DNA of 8,486 nucleotides from Dehalococcoidia bacterium (GTDB lineage: Bacteria; Chloroflexota; Dehalococcoidia; JAENJB01), in the NCBI GenBank assembly GCA_016844565.1, contig JAENJB010000074.1, forward strand, positions 1 to 8,486, written 5' to 3'. The position numbers and the translations under genes were made by a program. The notes under the pieces were generated by a model. It was not told the origin of the DNA and searched no databases. It worked only from the letters and a program-made list of their open reading frames with translations. Shown here in pieces: positions 5,340-8,486 of the stretch (position 1 is its first letter; every line of letters starts with the position of its first letter).

Positions 5340-7696
5340 TGGCAGAACTCACAGCAGTTGGCAAGAGCATTCCCCGTGTAGATGCACCTGACAAGGTGGC
5401 AGGGAAGACGAAGTATTCCGCTGACCTGAAGCTTCCCCGCATGCTTCATGCCCAGGTACTGAGAAGCCCTTACCCGCATGCCAGGATTGTCCGTATCGAT
5501 ATCTCTAAGGCTGAAAGGGCGCCGGGGGTGAGGGCCGTGGTTATCGGCGATGACCTGCCCGCCACGCAGGGAAAGGGAGACCCGACGGAAAAACTCGGAC
5601 TGGTGAGGGACAGGTGGCTGCTGGCCCGGGATAAAGTCCGCTTCAGAGGCGAGGCGGTGGCTGCCGTGGCCGCTGAGACCCGTGAAGAAGCGGCGGAAGC
5701 CCTCTCGCTCATAGAGGTGCAGTATGCCGAGTTACCCGCCATCTTCGACCCGGAGGAGGCCATGAGACCCAACCCTCCGGTGGTCGTCCATCCTGACTTG
5801 CAGAATTATGATAGGGTGAATCTGCGGGGTTGGGTGAACGAACCCGACCTGCCCAACGTCATCTTTCACCGGAGGGTAAAGAAGGGAGATATCGAGAAGG
5901 GATTCAAGGAGGCCAACGTTATTCTCGAAAGCAGGTTCTCCTGCCCCCGCATGACTCACGGAGCGCTGGAGCGTTTCAGCAGCCTTGTGGAGCCGCGCAA
6001 CGACGGCGGTTTCGATATCCGGGAAACGACCCACGCGGCCCACCGTCACCGTCTCGACCTGGCCAGGGTCTTCGGTCTTCCCACGGCAAGAGTCCGCATC
6101 ATCTCCGCTCCCATGGGAGGGAGTTTCGGCATCGGCACTGTCGACTCGATTGTCCCCACGGGCATAACGATGATGCTGGCCAGGAAGGCAGGCCGGCCCG
6201 TCAAGCTGTCCGGCAGCCGCGAGGAAGTCTTCCTGGACGGTTCGAACAGAGAGCCGGTTGTTGTTTACATAAAGGACGGAGTCAAGAACGACGGCACCCT
6301 GGTGGCGCGAGAAGTAAAGATAGTCATCAATGCCGGGGCCTACACCGGCCTGGTGGCCGAGGTGTCCCGCAGCTCTCCCTTCGGCGCCACCGGCACCTAC
6401 AAAATACCGAATCTCAAGATAGACTCCTACGCCGTGACCACCAATGAGCCGCCGACTTCCCCCTTCCGCGGTTTCGGAGCCGCCCAGCTAACGTGGGCCA
6501 TCGAAAATCACATGGGCATGATGGCGACAGAACTGGGCATGGACCCCGTCGACCTGAGGCTGAAGAACCTCTTGAAAGATGGCGACCAGGATGGCCTGGG
6601 ACAGACCACGGTCAGCTTTGGGGGCAGGGAGTGTCTGGTGAAAGCGGCAGAATGGATTGAGTGGAACAGGCCGTCGGAGCGGTCGGGAGGTCCCTGGAAA
6701 AGGGGGAAGGGCATCGCCATGGGGAACAAGAACACGGTGGGCGGGACCAGTTCGGTGGCCTTCGTCAAAGTCCACCCTGATGGCACTATCGAGCTCCGTC
6801 ACAGCGTTCATGAGGTTGGGCAAGGCGGGTATACCGTCATGGCCCAGATCGCCGCCGAGGAGTTCAGGACGGACGTCGCCCATATCAAGACGGTCCAGCT
6901 CGACACAGATTATACGCCTTATGACAATGGGACCGTGAGCAGCCGGAGCACTTTCAACAGCGGGAACGCCATCCGCCTGGCCTGCCAGGACGCAAAGCGG
7001 CGGCTGTTCGAGTTGGCCTCGGCGAAGCTCGGAGCAGCCCCTGAACTACTGGATATCCAGCACGACCGAATCCATGTCAAGGGGGCCGAGGAGAGGTCAG
7101 TTCGCATCGGGGATCTCTTCACACCTTTCGGCTTCCTGCACCAGGGAGGAGAGCTAATCGGGCAGGGTGTCTACACCTGTCCCCTGGCGACCGAGGAACT
7201 GGATACCGGACAGGGCAAAAGGGTGCTGGCCTATTTCTCGCATGGCGCCACCGCGGCTGAGGTGGCAGTGAATGAAGAGACGGGCGAGGTGAAGGTGCTG
7301 CGTATGGGCTCGTGCTTCGACATGGGCTACCCCATAAACCCGAAGATGTGTGAGCAGCAGATAGAGAGCGGCATGGCTATGGGCATCGGCATGTGCCTGA
7401 CCGAGGAAATAGTGATGAGAGACGGCAAGATGCTCACTACCAGCTTTCTTGACTATAAATCCCCGACGGCCATGGATGTCCCGGGGCTGAAGGATACCGG
7501 GACGATGATGGCCCCGGTGCCGCACAGCGAGGGCCCCTTCGGCGCCAAGGGGTTGGGAGAAGCGGTGATGATAAGCCCTTCTCCGGCGATAGCCCAAGCG
7601 ATATACGAAGCGATAGGCGTGAGGATGAAAGATACCCCTATCACCAAGGAGAAAGTACTGGCCGCGCTGAGGGCGCGCACTGGGAGGGGGCCGTAG
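5339..7696 (+). CDS. Xanthine dehydrogenase family molybdopterin-binding (large) subunit
   Basis: This intact 785-residue protein has normal length for a CoxL/XdhB-type large subunit. It binds a molybdopterin cytosine dinucleotide-type cofactor and hydroxylates carbon next to heteroatoms or in aldehydes, passing electrons to 2Fe-2S and FAD subunits. Start: GGAGG at 5329-5333, then ATG; the opening VGKSIPRVDAPDKVAGKTKY is the usual one. In order there are the alpha/beta hammerhead domain (about 15-125), the first cofactor domain with MGGSFG at 259-264 (consensus GGGFGxK, here Ser and no Lys) and FRGFG at 376-380, then the second domain with EVGQGGYTVMAQIAAEEF and the catalytic Glu741 in AKGLGEA. 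FRGFG instead of the CoxL AYRCSFR loop argues against a CO dehydrogenase. Small and medium subunits are absent from the window. The substrate is unknown; the ubiD neighbour suggests an aromatic or heteroaromatic acid. Confidence 0.92.
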   Translation: MAELTAVGKSIPRVDAPDKVAGKTKYSADLKLPRMLHAQVLRSPYPHARIVRIDISKAERAPGVRAVVIGDDLPATQGKGDPTEKLGLVRDRWLLARDKVRFRGEAVAAVAAETREEAAEALSLIEVQYAELPAIFDPEEAMRPNPPVVVHPDLQNYDRVNLRGWVNEPDLPNVIFHRRVKKGDIEKGFKEANVILESRFSCPRMTHGALERFSSLVEPRNDGGFDIRETTHAAHRHRLDLARVFGLPTARVRIISAPMGGSFGIGTVDSIVPTGITMMLARKAGRPVKLSGSREEVFLDGSNREPVVVYIKDGVKNDGTLVAREVKIVINAGAYTGLVAEVSRSSPFGATGTYKIPNLKIDSYAVTTNEPPTSPFRGFGAAQLTWAIENHMGMMATELGMDPVDLRLKNLLKDGDQDGLGQTTVSFGGRECLVKAAEWIEWNRPSERSGGPWKRGKGIAMGNKNTVGGTSSVAFVKVHPDGTIELRHSVHEVGQGGYTVMAQIAAEEFRTDVAHIKTVQLDTDYTPYDNGTVSSRSTFNSGNAIRLACQDAKRRLFELASAKLGAAPELLDIQHDRIHVKGAEERSVRIGDLFTPFGFLHQGGELIGQGVYTCPLATEELDTGQGKRVLAYFSHGATAAEVAVNEETGEVKVLRMGSCFDMGYPINPKMCEQQIESGMAMGIGMCLTEEIVMRDGKMLTTSFLDYKSPTAMDVPGLKDTGTMMAPVPHSEGPFGAKGLGEAVMISPSPAIAQAIYEAIGVRMKDTPITKEKVLAALRARTGRGP

Positions 7697-7888
7697 ACCA
7701 TCATCGCCCCGACTCGTCAAAGGCACCCACCGGCTGGCACTTGATCAGGCGCAATAGGCGTTGACCTGGGTTGTGGGGAGGTGTATATTTCCAGCAAGGC
7801 ACTCTCAACAAGAGTCAGTTGGGTGTCAGCTTTCAACATAGCGCAACGCAAGCCTAAACGAATAGTCTACTGAGAAGGGGGGGATCTA
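7697..7888 (+). other. Intergenic region with promoter and transcribed leader
   Basis: This 192-base gap is the longest non-coding stretch in the window and separates the enzyme genes from the lipoprotein gene. It holds a good sigma70-type promoter at 7761-7789 and a predicted leader of about 90 bases. In the leader a 5-bp stem (ACTCT at 7801-7805 with AGAGT at 7811-7815) competes with an imperfect stem (CACTCTCAAC against GTTGGGTGTC). No run of T follows, so it is not a typical terminator, and no known riboswitch was recognised. Confidence 0.5.
7761..7789 (+). promoter_or_regulatory. Sigma70-type promoter for the lipoprotein gene
   Basis: TTGACC at 7761-7766 (5 of 6 to TTGACA) is followed by exactly 17 bases and then TATATT at 7784-7789 (5 of 6 to TATAAT). 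This is the best match seen in non-coding DNA of the window. Transcription would start near 7796 and give a leader of about 90 bases before the ATG at 7889. It is predicted from sequence only. Confidence 0.6.
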
Positions 7889-8486
7889 ATGAAGGGATTC
7901 GGCTACTGGCTTACGAGTGTGATTCTGGTCCTGGGTCTCCTGGTCACCGCCTGCGCTTCGCCAAAGGCACCGGCGCCGGCCACCGAGAGACCGGCGACCG
8001 CTCCGTCCGCAGAGAAACCGGGGGCGCCAGCTTCGGCATCTCTGGAAGAGGCTGCCAAGAAGGAGGGCGAGGTGGTGGTGTGGGCCCACTCCTTCCAGGA
8101 TAGCGACCAGTTCGTGAGGTTCTTCAAGGAGAAGTACCCATTCCTGGAACTGAAGATCTGGAATGCCACATCGAATGAGGTGATCAACAAGGTGCTGGAA
8201 GAGGCGAAGGTAGGCCGCTTCTCGGCGGATATTGTCACCCTCACCGACAGAGACATCATCAAGCTCAAGGACCTGTTCCTGGCCTATGAATGGTCGGCGA
8301 CAAAGGGATGGGACGAGGTTTCACGCCCGAGTCACAATCTATGGAGATACTATGTCCGGAGCGCCAAATTGCCGGCCTACAATACCACCCTTGTGTCTGC
8401 CGCAGAAGCGCCGAAGTCCCTGGACGACCTGAAGGACGTGAAGTGGAGAGGGAAGAGCATCACCTCCTTCTCCAACAACGAACTGC
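7889..8486 (+). CDS. ABC transporter substrate-binding lipoprotein, 3'-truncated by window edge
   Basis: The frame is open from ATG 7889 to the window end (199 codons visible); GGGGGG at 7877-7882 lies upstream of the start. The N-terminus is a lipoprotein signal: Lys2, a hydrophobic core (residues 6-19) and the lipobox VTAC with the lipidated Cys22. A Pro/Ala-rich linker (23-51) tethers the domain to the membrane. From Leu52 it follows the type of periplasmic-type binding protein used for iron, polyamines and related solutes (extracellular solute-binding, family 1-like): AAKKEGEVVVWAHS, then FFKEKYPFLELKIWN, then VINKVLEEAKVGRFSADIVT, and the DLKDVKWRGK hinge region. It delivers a ligand to an ABC permease not seen here. 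The ligand cannot be named. It has its own promoter and lies 192 bases after the molybdenum subunit. Confidence 0.88.
   Translation, partial: MKGFGYWLTSVILVLGLLVTACASPKAPAPATERPATAPSAEKPGAPASASLEEAAKKEGEVVVWAHSFQDSDQFVRFFKEKYPFLELKIWNATSNEVINKVLEEAKVGRFSADIVTLTDRDIIKLKDLFLAYEWSATKGWDEVSRPSHNLWRYYVRSAKLPAYNTTLVSAAEAPKSLDDLKDVKWRGKSITSFSNNEL

Noticed and set aside
5830..6447. 205-residue plus-strand frame inside the molybdenum subunit gene
   Set aside because: Alternative frame of a firmly identified gene; composition (Arg, Gly, His, Pro rich) is typical of an out-of-frame translation.
7154..7726. 190-residue minus-strand frame over the end of the molybdenum subunit gene
   Set aside because: Antisense shadow, no ribosome-binding site, no domain.

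Overview
The window is 8486 bases, with every credible gene on the + strand. GC is high (roughly 60-68 % in sampled lines) except for one AT-rich gene near the middle. Genes are closely packed and most have a clear Shine-Dalgarno sequence. The mix is a bacterial catabolic or accessory locus: two CrtI-like flavin oxidoreductases, a UbiD-family decarboxylase, a xanthine-dehydrogenase-family molybdenum subunit and a substrate-binding lipoprotein. It resembles loci in metagenomic Chloroflexota (Dehalococcoidia/SAR202-like), but no ribosomal or marker gene is present, so the taxon is a weak inference.

Region 1 (1-2784): two tandem paralogous FAD-dependent oxidoreductases of the phytoene-dehydrogenase-like type, each broken once. 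The first enters from the left edge and has an in-frame TAA at 597-599; coding similarity continues in the same frame to 1055. The second (1094-2784) has a frame change near 2014-2026; comparison with its neighbour suggests 7 missing bases (1 or 4 are also possible). Either both are decaying pseudogenes or the assembly has two local errors. Programmed recoding is possible but less likely.

Region 2 (2827-3806): a small 82-residue protein of unknown function, then a 217-residue protein with a PD-(D/E)XK nuclease-like motif. The second lies in markedly AT-rich DNA with different codon use, and looks horizontally acquired and inserted into the gene row.

Region 3 (3832-7696): an intact UbiD-family, prenylated-FMN-type decarboxylase with the Arg-Glu-Glu active-site set, then an intact 785-residue molybdenum hydroxylase large subunit whose FAD and 2Fe-2S partners are not in the window. 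These could act on the same aromatic or heteroaromatic acid (hydroxylation plus reversible decarboxylation), but the substrate cannot be read from sequence.

Region 4 (7697-8486): a 192-base gap with a good sigma70-type promoter (TTGACC, 17-base spacer, TATATT), then the first 199 codons of a substrate-binding lipoprotein of an ABC transporter, cut by the right edge. Its own promoter marks it as a separate transcription unit, though it may supply the upstream enzymes with substrate.

No tRNA, rRNA, CRISPR array, insertion sequence or convincing intrinsic terminator was seen.
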